From Nitrospira sp. SG-bin1 (GTDB taxonomy: Bacteria > Nitrospirota > Nitrospiria > Nitrospirales > Nitrospiraceae): a stretch of DNA of 64,000 nt. How positions within the stretch are numbered: position 1 is the first letter of the stretch; the number at the start of each line of letters is the position of its first letter. Location: assembly GCA_002083365.1 (NCBI GenBank), contig LVWS01000016.1, positions 35,169-99,168 of the forward strand, read 5' to 3'. Positions 42,409-51,153 of the stretch are shown one piece after another. The notes under the pieces are model-generated. The model was not told where the DNA came from and ran no database searches. It was given only the letters and a program-made list of their open reading frames with translations. Made by a program: the position numbers and the translations under genes.

Positions 42409-43702
42409 GTGACCATTCCTCCGCTAAGGTCCCGTCGTGCTCAAGGCGGCTCGCGCCCAGGGACTCCTCCTCGGTCCGTATCGGAGCGTGCGCGTCATCG
42501 TGATGTGTGCCCCTGGAAGGATGAGGCAGGATGATCGAACATGAGGTTCCCTGTCCCACCGTGCTTTCGACATCGATCCGTCCTTGGTGTGCTTCGATGA
42601 TCGAATAGACAATCGCCAAGCCAAGGCCCGTCCCCTCATCCTTCGTCGTAAAGAACGGATCGAATATGCGTGAGCGATGAGCGGGGTCGATTCCAATGCC
42701 CGTGTCACGTACGGTCAACCGAACAGCCGGCATACCCAGTGTCTGCGGCGGTTCTTGGTGAAGACGGATTTCCAAGACACCTCCGCTCGGCATCGCCTGA
42801 ACGGCATTGAGAACCACGTTCACGAGGACTTGTTTCAACTGCCCATCGTGACACCAGATCGAAGGGACTTCCCGACCGACCTCCACGCGAATGTCCACCG
42901 GCACTTTGGTGATTGCATGGGCCGCCAACTGGATCGATTCGCCGATCAATGATTCGGCCGAGTGCCAGCCAAGCGTCATTCGGGCCGGCCGCGTGTAGAG
43001 CAACAGATTGGCCAGCAAGCGATCCATCGACTGGACGGCCTGCGAGATTTGTCGCGCGTAACCGTTGGCGGATGTGTGCCTGCCGAGATCGCGCTGCAAC
43101 AAGGAAGCAAAGAGTTCCACGCTGCCCAGTGGATTTCTGATCTCGTGGGCAATCCGACCGATCAGCTCTCCCATAGCTGCCAGTCTTTCTTTGCGCTGCA
43201 ATTGCTCTTCAAGTTGATAGATACGAGTGATGTCCTGAAACAGGATGAGGCGGCCGGAACGTGCTCCGGAATCGTTGTAGAGCGGAACCTGACTAATGGA
43301 GACGACGGTCTGCCCGATGCGTTGCGGTCGATCACATACCTCAAGACCCGCATCCGCCAAGACGTCGGACGCACGGCGGTTCCGCAATTCGGCGTCTGTG
43401 GCGCACAGCCACGTCTCGGCGGCTCGATTGCTGCGACTGATCGTGCCGTCATCGTCCATGACCAGCACCCCCGTGGACAAGGACTCCAGAATTCCATCCA
43501 GATGCACGCGCATGGCCTCGTTGTCGCACAGCTGTCGGCGAAGCGCCTCGTTGCTCCGCGCCAACTCCACGTCCATCTGTTCCACACGTGCCGTGAGGGC
43601 GCTGTACGACTGCTGCAATGTCTGCGCGGCTTCATCAAAACTTCTGAACGCGGCGTGCAGCAGTTCGCGCTCTTCGAGCCGCCTGGTCGTGGCGCTTGTC
43701 AT
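42401..43702 (-). CDS. flrB: Soluble sensor histidine kinase FlrB
   Basis: 433 residues without membrane helices. An N-terminal coiled coil (ERELLHAAFRSFDEAAQTLQQ), a PAS domain (LDGILESLSTGVLVMDDDGTI, about 70-185), the H-box AHEIRNPLGSVELFASLLQRD and HATPase motifs (NVVLNAVQAM, DTGIGI, FTTKDEGTGLGLAIV) follow. This is the layout of FlrB/FleS, cytosolic kinases that sense basal-body assembly state. The gene overlaps the TPR gene by 4 bases and flrC by 8 bases. Confidence 0.9.
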   Translation of the reverse strand: MTSATTRRLEERELLHAAFRSFDEAAQTLQQSYSALTARVEQMDVELARSNEALRRQLCDNEAMRVHLDGILESLSTGVLVMDDDGTISRSNRAAETWLCATDAELRNRRASDVLADAGLEVCDRPQRIGQTVVSISQVPLYNDSGARSGRLILFQDITRIYQLEEQLQRKERLAAMGELIGRIAHEIRNPLGSVELFASLLQRDLGRHTSANGYARQISQAVQSMDRLLANLLLYTRPARMTLGWHSAESLIGESIQLAAHAITKVPVDIRVEVGREVPSIWCHDGQLKQVLVNVVLNAVQAMPSGGVLEIRLHQEPPQTLGMPAVRLTVRDTGIGIDPAHRSRIFDPFFTTKDEGTGLGLAIVYSIIEAHQGRIDVESTVGQGTSCSIILPHPSRGTHHDDAHAPIRTEEESLGASRLEHDGTLAEEWSHE

Positions 43703-45888
43703 AGCCCTTCCGCGCTCCTCGAACCCCCGGCCGTCCGCAAGCTCGTCCTGAGGGACGAGGAAAGCCGATTCAACATGGGATCGCCCGTCACGTCGAGTTC
43801 CGCCAGCGCGACCGTGGCGCGGTCATATTGTTTCAAGGACGTCCAATGTTTGGCGATTTGCAGGCGCGCCCAATCGGCTTGGGACACGGTCGGTTTCTTG
43901 GTCAGCACCGATTGATAGGCCGCGATCGCGCGTTCATGTCGATTCAATCGCGACAAGATATCCGCATAGGTCATCACCGCGTCGGACGATTGCGCCGCGC
44001 CGGTCTTGAACGCCTCTTCGTACGCCAGCGCGGATTCATCCCATTTGTCCAGCTCTCCGAGCGTCTTGGCCAACTGAATGTACATGGCGGGCCGTTCAGG
44101 ATGGACGGGATGGCGCAAGAGCCACGTACGACACAGGTGAAGCAGTCCTTGCAGATCCCGCTGCTGCCGCATCGCCGCGATCAGAAGATGCACCGCTTCC
44201 GCTTCGTACTTGCCGATCGGGAACTGGAACCGGTATCGCTCCAGCATTTTTTTCGCCGCCTCGGGATCACGCTGATCGAGATAGATCTTGCCGAGACCGA
44301 TCAACGCGGATTCAAGCAACGCCGAATCGTGGTGCGACTTGATGATCTGCTGATGCAACCGTATGGCGACGGAAGCAAATCCCAGGCGTCGATGGGATTC
44401 CGCGATATCGCGTAGCAAGGAGGAACCCGCATAGCGTTGTTCGGCCATGGCTCCGTGTCTGTGAAACAAACTGACAACCGTCAGATCGTCGCGCGACGCA
44501 ACCGCCGCCTCGATCCACGGCGTCAACAGGGCCGATAGGCGCTCCGACGCTTTCATGGCCCATGGATCGTTCCGATCGATGGCCTGAATAGTGATCTCCT
44601 TGTAGATTCGAAGCGCTCGATGCATGTCGCCGGTCTGTTCGTATCCTTTACCCAGGTAATATCGGGCTTCACTCCCCATCGGGACGCCGACCTGCGTCGC
44701 GATCGTCTCCAACAGCGATCGGTAGGAGGCGTCGGTCTGGTCCGGAAACGGCACATTGTGGATCATGGCGCCGACCGTCAGGCCCAGAGAGTTGCTCCCT
44801 GACGGCGACATGTTTTCCGCCCGGAGCGCGGCGAGTCGAAGCTTGGCCGTGGTCTCCATTGCGCTGTACGGATAGAGCGAAGGGATCAGCGCATAAACGA
44901 ACTCGGCGAGCGGCTGCTTGCCTCCCGCCCACAATCCCTCGGCGACATGCATGAGCGCGGCCGGCGCATAGTCATGGCGTGGATAGAGGTTGTAGAAAAG
45001 CAGCATGAGCTCTCGCGCGGGCATCTCATGATGCAGCGTCACCTGCGTGAGGGCATACCGCTGAAGAGACAACGAATCGCCTCTCAACAGCTGCGGCCAT
45101 CGTCGATAAATCAGATCGTAGACCGGCTGTGCGTCCGCGAATCGTTGTTGCCTGAACAACGCGTGGGCCAATCCCAATGTCGCCCCTTGGAGCAACGGCT
45201 CGTCCTCGCTCCGCTTTTGCACGTTGGCAAACGCGTGCTCGGCGTCGCCCCATTTGCCCATGGCCATAAACGTGTACCCGAGCCCCAACAAAGCCCGATT
45301 TCCATCGAAAGGAAGATCGAGAGAATGGGCCATGGCTTGCTCGTAAGCCGCTTGCGCCTCGTGGAACGCCCCTTGTTGGAAATACAAATCCGCGATCCGC
45401 CATTCCGCTCTCCGAGCGTTCGAGGACCGCGGATGATCCCGCAGAAGTTGTTTATACCCTAGAATCGCCTCGGATCGGGTTGGTCCCGAAACGTCATCCC
45501 GCAGCAGAAGCTCCACCAGGAAAGCTTTCGCGGATGGGATGAGTGAGCTTTCAGGATGGTCCTTGACGATTTTCTCGAAGAACCGTTGGGCCTCCGGCCA
45601 CGCCTTCTTTTTGTACGCGGACAGACCTTCTTGCCAAGCCAAACCATCGATCCCCGAAGACTGCCCTTCCGGGCGAGGCCCGTCATCAGGCGGCGGCTGT
45701 GCGAGTCGTTCGCCTGAGATCGGAATTCGTTTCGTGGTGGCCAGTTGCGCCGCTGCAGCAATCGAGGCAGAAGATGGAGAAGGAGGAGAAGAAGACGGGA
45801 TGGCCGCCCCTGTCGCCGGCGACGGGAGCGCCATCCAGACTGTGAGCCCGAACGTCAATAGACAATATGGTCGCAGGCAGTCATACAC
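43699..45888 (-). CDS. Periplasmic TPR protein co-transcribed with flrBC (PflA-like candidate)
   Basis: 729 residues from a GTG at 45888. A signal peptide (LLTFGLTVWMALPSPATGA), a Ser/Pro/Ala-rich linker, then tetratricopeptide-type repeats to the end, for example FQQGAFHEAQAAYEQAMAHS and LNRHERAIAAYQSVLTKKP. Long periplasmic TPR proteins of this kind include PflA, a motor scaffold in Campylobacter. Here that role is inferred from size, export signal and coupling to flrB (4-base overlap). The predicted transcript start lies only about 5 bases before the GTG, so a start slightly downstream is possible. Confidence 0.75.
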   Translation of the reverse strand: MYDCLRPYCLLTFGLTVWMALPSPATGAAIPSSSPPSPSSASIAAAAQLATTKRIPISGERLAQPPPDDGPRPEGQSSGIDGLAWQEGLSAYKKKAWPEAQRFFEKIVKDHPESSLIPSAKAFLVELLLRDDVSGPTRSEAILGYKQLLRDHPRSSNARRAEWRIADLYFQQGAFHEAQAAYEQAMAHSLDLPFDGNRALLGLGYTFMAMGKWGDAEHAFANVQKRSEDEPLLQGATLGLAHALFRQQRFADAQPVYDLIYRRWPQLLRGDSLSLQRYALTQVTLHHEMPARELMLLFYNLYPRHDYAPAALMHVAEGLWAGGKQPLAEFVYALIPSLYPYSAMETTAKLRLAALRAENMSPSGSNSLGLTVGAMIHNVPFPDQTDASYRSLLETIATQVGVPMGSEARYYLGKGYEQTGDMHRALRIYKEITIQAIDRNDPWAMKASERLSALLTPWIEAAVASRDDLTVVSLFHRHGAMAEQRYAGSSLLRDIAESHRRLGFASVAIRLHQQIIKSHHDSALLESALIGLGKIYLDQRDPEAAKKMLERYRFQFPIGKYEAEAVHLLIAAMRQQRDLQGLLHLCRTWLLRHPVHPERPAMYIQLAKTLGELDKWDESALAYEEAFKTGAAQSSDAVMTYADILSRLNRHERAIAAYQSVLTKKPTVSQADWARLQIAKHWTSLKQYDRATVALAELDVTGDPMLNRLSSSLRTSLRTAGGSRSAEGL

Positions 45889-45902
45889 GGCGATAGGGCA
45901 TC

Positions 45903-45918
45903 AGCAAAGCCCATGCCT
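45903..45918 (-). promoter_or_regulatory. Sigma-54 promoter upstream of the TPR-flrB-flrC operon
   Basis: Minus-strand AGGCATGGGCTTTGCT, GGCAT-N5-TTGCT with 10 bases between GG and GC, the same form as those before flgB, fliL and flgF. It implies that the operon encoding FlrB/FlrC is itself sigma-54 dependent. Confidence 0.7.
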
Positions 45919-46005
45919 GTGCGCGTTTAAGAAACCCTCAACAAATCAGAAGAGTTAAGGAGTGAATTCCCAAACGTGGACGAAGCGCGTCAGGATTGGC
46001 ATCGG

Positions 46006-47457
46006 CTAGGTCGATAGGTCGTCAAGCTTTTGACTGGAAGGCCGTGGCCATAGGGGCAGCGTTTCCGTCTGGGATCGGGGATCGACGCCCTTCCGCTTGA
46101 GTTTTTCAACCAACGTCGTCCGGTTCAGGTGGAGCAGTTGCGCTGCGCGCGAGGTCACGCCGTTGGCTTTCCTCAAGGCTTCCATGATGAGGTGTTTCTC
46201 ATATTGTTCAACCTCTCGGGAGAGGTTGATGCCATCGTCGCTGAACCGGATGAACTGTTCCTTCAGCTCAGAACCGGACGATTTTCGGCAGATTTTTTCC
46301 GGTAAGTCTTCACTCGAAAGAATTCCCTGTTTCTTCAACACGACCAGCCGTTCAATCATGTTCTCCAGTTCGCGGATGTTGCCCGGCCAGTCGTACTCGA
46401 TCAAAAGGTGCATCGCCTCGGGGGCAAAACCGGACACCTCGGTGTGCTTGCTCTGGTTGAAACGCCTGAGAAAGTGGTCGATCAGGACCGGAATGTCGCT
46501 TCGGCGCTCTCGAAGCGGAGGAATGACGATGGGAATCACGTTCAGCCGGTAGAAGAGATCCTTACGGAATCGCTTTTCCTCAACCATCAGCTCCAAGTCC
46601 TGGTTCGTCGCGGCGACGATCCGCACATCCACATGAATCGTCCGGTTTCCACCCACTCGTTCAAATTCCCGCTCCTGCAACACCCGAAGCAACTTCACTT
46701 GCAAGGAGAGACTCATTTCACCGATTTCATCGAGAAAGATGGTGCCGCCATTGGCCAGTTCAAAGCGGCCCATCCTCGGATGGGTCGCCCCGGTGAAGGC
46801 GCCTTTTTCGTGCCCGAAGAGTTCGGATTCCAGCAGGTTTTCGGGAATGGCACCGCAATTCACCGGGACCAGCGGACGATCCCGCCTCAGACTGTTGAAG
46901 TGAAGCATGCGGGCCACGAGTTCCTTGCCCGTGCCGCTCTCGCCTTGAATCATGACCGTGCTGTCGCTGTCGGCAACTTTTTGGACGAACTCCAGGACTT
47001 GTTGCATCGACTCACTGACACCCACCAATTGCTCCAGCCGATATTGATCCCGCACGGCCTTCCGCAACAGATGGTTTTCTTGCCGCAGCCGAAGAAATTC
47101 CGCCGCCTTCCGAACCACGGCCGCAACGGTTTCGAGATCAAACGGCTTGGTGATGAAATCAAACGCGCCGGACTTCATGGCGCGAACGGCTGTTTCGATC
47201 GTGCCGAATCCGGTCATCATGATGGGAATGATCTTGGCGTCCAGCTTCGCCAGACGGTCGATGATCTCCAACCCGTCGAAATCCGGCAGCTGAAGATCGG
47301 TGATGACAATGTGCACCACCGAATCCTTCACCGCCTGAACCGCCGCTGCGCCGTTTTCCGCCGTCGAAATACTGAAGTTTTCTTGCAGAAGCACTTCGTG
47401 CAGAACGTCCCGAACGGCGGGATCGTCATCGACAATCAGCACGTGAATTGAATTCAT
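46006..47457 (-). CDS. Sigma-54 dependent regulator, FlrA/FleQ-like, with intact receiver
   Basis: 483 residues from the ATG at 47457 (MNSIHVLIVDDDPAVRD); alternatives at 47469 and 47514 are no better supported. Receiver with D54 in VITDLQLPDFDG, AAA+ with GESGTGKE and GAFTGA, and a Fis-type helix-turn-helix with LNRTTLVEKLKRKG, a C-terminal motif shared with FleQ/FlrA master regulators. Unlike FleQ it keeps the phospho-acceptor Asp. It lies upstream of the TPR-flrBC operon and has a sigma-70-like promoter, so it may be the top flagellar regulator. No dedicated kinase is adjacent. Confidence 0.85.
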   Translation of the reverse strand: MNSIHVLIVDDDPAVRDVLHEVLLQENFSISTAENGAAAVQAVKDSVVHIVITDLQLPDFDGLEIIDRLAKLDAKIIPIMMTGFGTIETAVRAMKSGAFDFITKPFDLETVAAVVRKAAEFLRLRQENHLLRKAVRDQYRLEQLVGVSESMQQVLEFVQKVADSDSTVMIQGESGTGKELVARMLHFNSLRRDRPLVPVNCGAIPENLLESELFGHEKGAFTGATHPRMGRFELANGGTIFLDEIGEMSLSLQVKLLRVLQEREFERVGGNRTIHVDVRIVAATNQDLELMVEEKRFRKDLFYRLNVIPIVIPPLRERRSDIPVLIDHFLRRFNQSKHTEVSGFAPEAMHLLIEYDWPGNIRELENMIERLVVLKKQGILSSEDLPEKICRKSSGSELKEQFIRFSDDGINLSREVEQYEKHLIMEALRKANGVTSRAAQLLHLNRTTLVEKLKRKGVDPRSQTETLPLWPRPSSQKLDDLST

Positions 47458-47496
47458 ATTTGCGACCATTCGGAACACGAACCGCGATGCGGGGTT

Positions 47497-47525
47497 AGAA
47501 TAATGATCTGTCACATCTAATGCAA
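47497..47525 (-). promoter_or_regulatory. Sigma-70-like promoter for the FlrA-like gene
   Basis: Minus-strand -35 TTGCAT (47525-47520), 17-base spacer, -10 TATTCT (47502-47497). The leader would be about 33 bases. The -35 match is only partial. Confidence 0.4.
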
Positions 47526-47570
47526 GTTATATCAGTTACTTGGACGCGATCCGACGGGGTGGGAGATTTC

Positions 47571-47600
47571 TTGACAGGTTCTCCGGGCTATTGGTACTGT
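47571..47600 (+). promoter_or_regulatory. Sigma-70 promoter for tRNA-Thr
   Basis: -35 TTGACA (47571-47576), 18-base spacer, -10 TACTGT (47595-47600). The predicted start near 47607 is about 28 bases before the tRNA. Confidence 0.5.
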
Positions 47601-47634
47601 GCGAGGCGAAGCGTGAACTGCAATCTCTGAACGG

Positions 47635-47710
47635 GCTGGCGTAGCTCAATCGGCAGAGCAGCGGTTTTGTAAACCGCAGGTTGGAGGTTCGATTCCTCTC
47701 GCCAGCTCCA
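47635..47710 (+). tRNA. tRNA-Thr (anticodon TGT)
   Basis: A complete 76-base cloverleaf. The acceptor GCTGGCG pairs with CGCCAGC; the D-arm region TAGCTCAATCGGCAGAGCA, the anticodon loop TTTGTAA with TGT and the T-arm GGAGG-TTCGATT-CCTCT are all standard; CCA is encoded at 47708-47710. Confidence 0.97.
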
Positions 47711-48348
47711 CACCGCACTTCGTGCGACCCGCCGGCTAATCATCGGTTTATTGTATTTATCGCCGCTGGATAAAACCCGCCAGTGTTTCCTTTCCCCGAC
47801 CGCAAGCATCTTTTCGCAGTATCGTTGTACAAGCGAGCGGGTAAACCCATCCCGTGTTCCTCTCGCGCGTGCCGGCGACTCTTCAGGCAAAGCCTCTCCT
47901 CATTGGCATTACAATTTGGTATCTCTCTTTCGTCCGATCGTTCAGCTTTCCCTGTGTAACCACACATGTCACAATCTTCCCTCTTTCTCACTTACAATCA
48001 CTCTATGACACCCTGCCCGTTCACAGTCCATAGGATTATTAGTCATACTGTTACAGTGATCCTGGATAGATATACTGCGGTGTTCCTCTGCTGTTCGGAA
48101 TCACAGAGAAGCACCCACTTGAAAACCGAGGCTTATGGGACCATCAACCCGGACAAAAAAGCATGTCACTCGACGAAGCCACTGTTTCCTACTTGAAAGG
48201 AAATTCGGCGCTGGCGGATGCGTGAGAACAAGAGCCCTTACGTGAACGCCGCCAGAAAACAAATGACGGTGACAAGCTATCTAGATAGTCACCGAATGAC
48301 TCATCTAAGATATCCAAGGCGCCTCAAGAACTCCTACTGAATACCATC
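47711..48348. other. Gene-poor stretch downstream of tRNA-Thr
   Basis: About 640 bases with no convincing gene on either strand, and locally AT-rich near 47990-48090. A small GC hairpin CGCAC-TTC-GTGCG lies at 47714-47726 just after the tRNA. An inverted repeat GGTGAC-N14-GTCACC lies at 48268-48293 around the palindrome TATCTAGATA. No second copy of the tRNA 3' end was noticed, so an integration event is not shown. Confidence 0.5.
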
Positions 48349-48641
48349 ATGCAACTCGCCATGGCCCTGCTCCTCGCCTTTCTAAGCGGATGCTCTTCGA
48401 ATCGATGGCCGGCTCCGGCTACGACGTATTACGTCGCCCGTCCGTAATAGATGTCAATGTGACCGCAAGGGAACTGCCGGTCGACAAGGCCGGTGGCGAC
48501 TTCTCTTCCGGATCGGCTAGTAATGCAGGCGCGTTCGATGCTGCGACCGATGGCCGCAAGATCTGCGAATCGAAGGGAGACAATACGAGCATGGATCGAT
48601 CAGAACGTGAAGGAAATGGAATCGGCGAGAAAACACCCTAA
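48349..48641 (+). pseudogene. Possible frameshifted small lipoprotein
   Basis: An ATG at 48349 opens a 32-residue peptide with a lipoprotein signal (MQLAMALLLAFLSGC then SSNRW), ending at TAA 48445. Another frame is open across the same stop and continues to 48641 (VIDVNVTARELPVDKAGGDF...), with no good start of its own. Together they look like one secreted lipoprotein broken by a small indel near 48430-48450. Alternatively the 32-residue peptide is a real short lipoprotein. No ribosome site is evident. Confidence 0.35.
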
Positions 48642-48887
48642 ACCTCGGAATCCAAAAAAGTGAGTGCAAGCGGAATTTTCCCGAGTTGGATTGGACTTCG
48701 GGAAATCCACTGCACGGTTAACCGGAGATGGGCCTCTTAAGCATGGGTCTTCTTCATTCACTTGCTCGACCACGGCGGATAAACCTTCCTTGACCTCCCT
48801 TGGCAGCAGTTATCGATTCATCAAACTTCTGCTGTCGGCACATGACCGTTTGTGGTTCGACTCAAGTCTGTGGATTCCGATGTCCGG

Positions 48888-49478
48888 CTATTGCCCCGGA
48901 TAACTCTCGATAGGAATCATCAGATGCGCATACGGGGTTCCCGCCCACATGATCCAGGGGCCACCGTTCTTTGAGTTCGTCGGCAAGCTCTTCAACGATT
49001 CCGGATCGGGCACGAGCACCATGATATGGGCGCCGAGCTTCTCGACCCAATCGTCTCCCGGCCTGGGTTCGGTCGCGTAGGGATCGGTGTTGCTCACCGG
49101 CCGGTCGCCCTGAAGCATGTAGGCAACCCCGACCTGCGTGTAGGTGGGCTTCTTCTTATTCTTCAACGCATCCATAAAATTGCGCCACGATTCGTTCATG
49201 CAGATGGAGTCCATCCCTGCCGTAGCGGGATCATCCGGCAAGCACATCCACCCATTGGTCCCGATGCGAAGGACTTGTCCGTCCCGATTGAGAATAGTGG
49301 CATTCTTCGAGAGCGATGCCGGCGCGGCGTTTTCCGCAGCCGCTGTTTCGGTCGCCTGACGAACCACGTCGCGTCTCGCCCCTCCTTCGCCCAGGACCAA
49401 TGGCGGTGTGACTGCGACGGTGACGGCCACGATCAACACTCCAGCGAGAACAATCATGGATTTTCCATCTCGCATCAT
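48888..49478 (-). CDS. Predicted secreted protein of unknown function
   Basis: 196 residues from the ATG at 49478, preceded by AAAGGAGAGG; the open frame upstream to 49631 has no ribosome site. A signal peptide (MIVLAGVLIVAVTVAVTPPLVL) precedes a mature domain with TILNRDGQVLRIGTNGWMCLPD and HIMVLVPDPESLKSLPT, ending in GGPWIMWAGTPYAHLMIPIES. The family is not recognised by name. Probably periplasmic. It stands alone downstream of the glr operon and its terminator. Confidence 0.75.
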   Translation of the reverse strand: MMRDGKSMIVLAGVLIVAVTVAVTPPLVLGEGGARRDVVRQATETAAAENAAPASLSKNATILNRDGQVLRIGTNGWMCLPDDPATAGMDSICMNESWRNFMDALKNKKKPTYTQVGVAYMLQGDRPVSNTDPYATEPRPGDDWVEKLGAHIMVLVPDPESLKSLPTNSKNGGPWIMWAGTPYAHLMIPIESYPGQ

Positions 49479-49635
49479 AGACGCCTCTCCTTTCTTCACG
49501 GAAGGGCAACCAGCCGCACGTATCCTACGCACTGAAATATCGGGAGTGCAATAAAAAAGGCGGGGCGCAATGAATGGCAGGTGTCCAGATACGCTTCGGT
49601 CGCGGCGACAGGAGCCCGAGAGGTAGCTCACTCAT

Positions 49636-49665
49636 AAAGGCCGCGCCACCTCGACGCGGCCTTTT
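49636..49665. terminator. Intrinsic terminator after glrR
   Basis: AAAGGCCGCG and CGCGGCCTTT form a perfect 10-bp stem around a 9-base loop, with T runs on both strands, so it can work in both directions. It lies 43 bases after the glrR stop and ends the glrK-qseG-glrR transcript. Confidence 0.85.
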
Positions 49666-49708
49666 CACCTTCACGCGGGAGTCTCTTCGGACGGAAAAAG
49701 TCGAAAAC

Positions 49709-51127
49709 TTATCGTTCCGCTTCAGTCAAGCTCGCTTCGTTTTCGAGCTCCTCCATGTCGGAATCGGGCCTTCCTTTCGTCGTGGAGGGATGAAGACCAT
49801 ACTTCCTCAACATTTTATAGAAGTCGGCTCGGTAGCGCCCGGCGAATTGCGCGGCACGCGAGATGTTTCCTCCCGTCAATTGAAGGACGTTCTTCAAATA
49901 GGTTCGTTCGAATTCTTCTTTGGCTTCCGTCAACGGCTTCAGCGGCGAATCGGCCGACACACTGCCTGCCGGCAGCAGATCGGGAGTGATCATGTCCTGC
50001 CGTGACATCACCACGGCCTTTTCGACCACATTCTCCAACTCACGCACATTCCCGGGCCACGGATTGATCATCAGTCGATGGAGCGCCGCGGGAGTGAATC
50101 CTTTCACCTCCTTGTTGGCCCGTTTCACGCTGAGTTTCAAGAAATGTTGCGCCAACAGCGGGATGTCGTCCCGGCGATCCCGCAGCGGCGGAATGAACAG
50201 CGGAACCACCGAGATGCGGTAGTACAGATCGTTGCGGAACGTCCCGTTCTTCACCGCTTCACCGAGGTCCTTGTTGGTCGCCGCGATGATGCGCACATCC
50301 ACTTTGACCGACGTCTCCGCCCCCACCTCTCGAATTTCCCGCTCCTGTACGGCGCGCAAGAGTTTGACCTGCATGGACAAGGGCATCTCACCGATCTCGT
50401 CGAGGAACAACGTGCCGCCGTTGGCCAGTTGAAACAGTCCGCGCTTCGCGCCGAGGGCGCTCGTGAACGCGCCTTTCACATGTCCGAACAGTTCGCTTTC
50501 AAACAGCGTTTCCGGTATCGCGGCGCAGTTGAGCGCGACGAAAGGACCTTTTCCCCGCCGGCTGTTCGTGTGAATGACGCGAGCCAGCACCTCTTTGCCG
50601 GTTCCGGTTTCTCCAAACAACAAGATGGTCGCATCCGAGTCGGCGACCTGGGCGATTTGCTGAAAGAGCCGTTGCATCGCCGGACTTCGCGCCACGACAT
50701 TTTCGAGCCCGTACAGTTCCTTGACCAACGACTTGAGCCGCTGAATCTCTTGGCTCATCCGCTGTTGGGCGAGGGCTTTCTCGATCGTGGCTTTCAGTTC
50801 CTTATCGTCAAACGGCTTCGTCAAGTATCCGAACGCACCCCGTTGCATGGCCTCCACGGCATTGGGAATACTCCCATGAGCCGTCAGGATGATGACCGGA
50901 AGTCCCGGATGGCTCCTGAGGAGTTCTTCGGTGACGTCCAATCCATCTTCTCCGCGAAGGCGCAGATCTGTGATCGCCAAGTTGAACATCGTTTTCTTGG
51001 CTTCTCCGACCGCGGCCTGGCCCGTCGTACAGGGTGTGACCGAAAACCCCATCGCGGACAACCGTATTTTCAACAAATGCAACAGCCCTTCGTCATCGTC
51101 GACAACGAGAATGTTTTCTTGCTCCAT
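49709..51127 (-). CDS. glrR: Sigma-54 dependent response regulator GlrR (QseF)
   Basis: 472 residues. Receiver with D54 in AITDLRLRGEDG, AAA+ domain with GETGTGKE, and a C-terminal region FERTYLKNVLQLTGGNISRAAQFAGRYRADFYKMLRKYGL typical of GlrR. The sigma-54 contact loop reads GAFTSA rather than GAFTGA, so polymerase contact may be altered. In enterobacteria GlrK/GlrR respond to envelope stress. Gene order kinase, lipoprotein, regulator matches glrK-qseG-glrR. The gene begins 26 bases after the lipoprotein gene ends. Confidence 0.9.
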   Translation of the reverse strand: MEQENILVVDDDEGLLHLLKIRLSAMGFSVTPCTTGQAAVGEAKKTMFNLAITDLRLRGEDGLDVTEELLRSHPGLPVIILTAHGSIPNAVEAMQRGAFGYLTKPFDDKELKATIEKALAQQRMSQEIQRLKSLVKELYGLENVVARSPAMQRLFQQIAQVADSDATILLFGETGTGKEVLARVIHTNSRRGKGPFVALNCAAIPETLFESELFGHVKGAFTSALGAKRGLFQLANGGTLFLDEIGEMPLSMQVKLLRAVQEREIREVGAETSVKVDVRIIAATNKDLGEAVKNGTFRNDLYYRISVVPLFIPPLRDRRDDIPLLAQHFLKLSVKRANKEVKGFTPAALHRLMINPWPGNVRELENVVEKAVVMSRQDMITPDLLPAGSVSADSPLKPLTEAKEEFERTYLKNVLQLTGGNISRAAQFAGRYRADFYKMLRKYGLHPSTTKGRPDSDMEELENEASLTEAER

Positions 51128-51153
51128 AGGTCAGTCTTCCTTCCGGTGATTCG

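Noticed and set aside
46408..47451. 347-codon plus-strand frame opposite the FlrA-like gene
   Set aside because: Antisense shadow of a conserved AAA+ gene; the same type of frame appears opposite glrR.
47536..47890. Two minus-strand reading frames containing ERNRTSNLRFTKPLL and WREESNLQPAVYKTAALP
   Set aside because: Both are translations of the antisense strand of tRNA-Thr, a well-known source of false proteins.
47711..48887. Integrated element at the tRNA-Thr 3' end
   Set aside because: No integrase gene and no second copy of the tRNA 3' end seen in the window.
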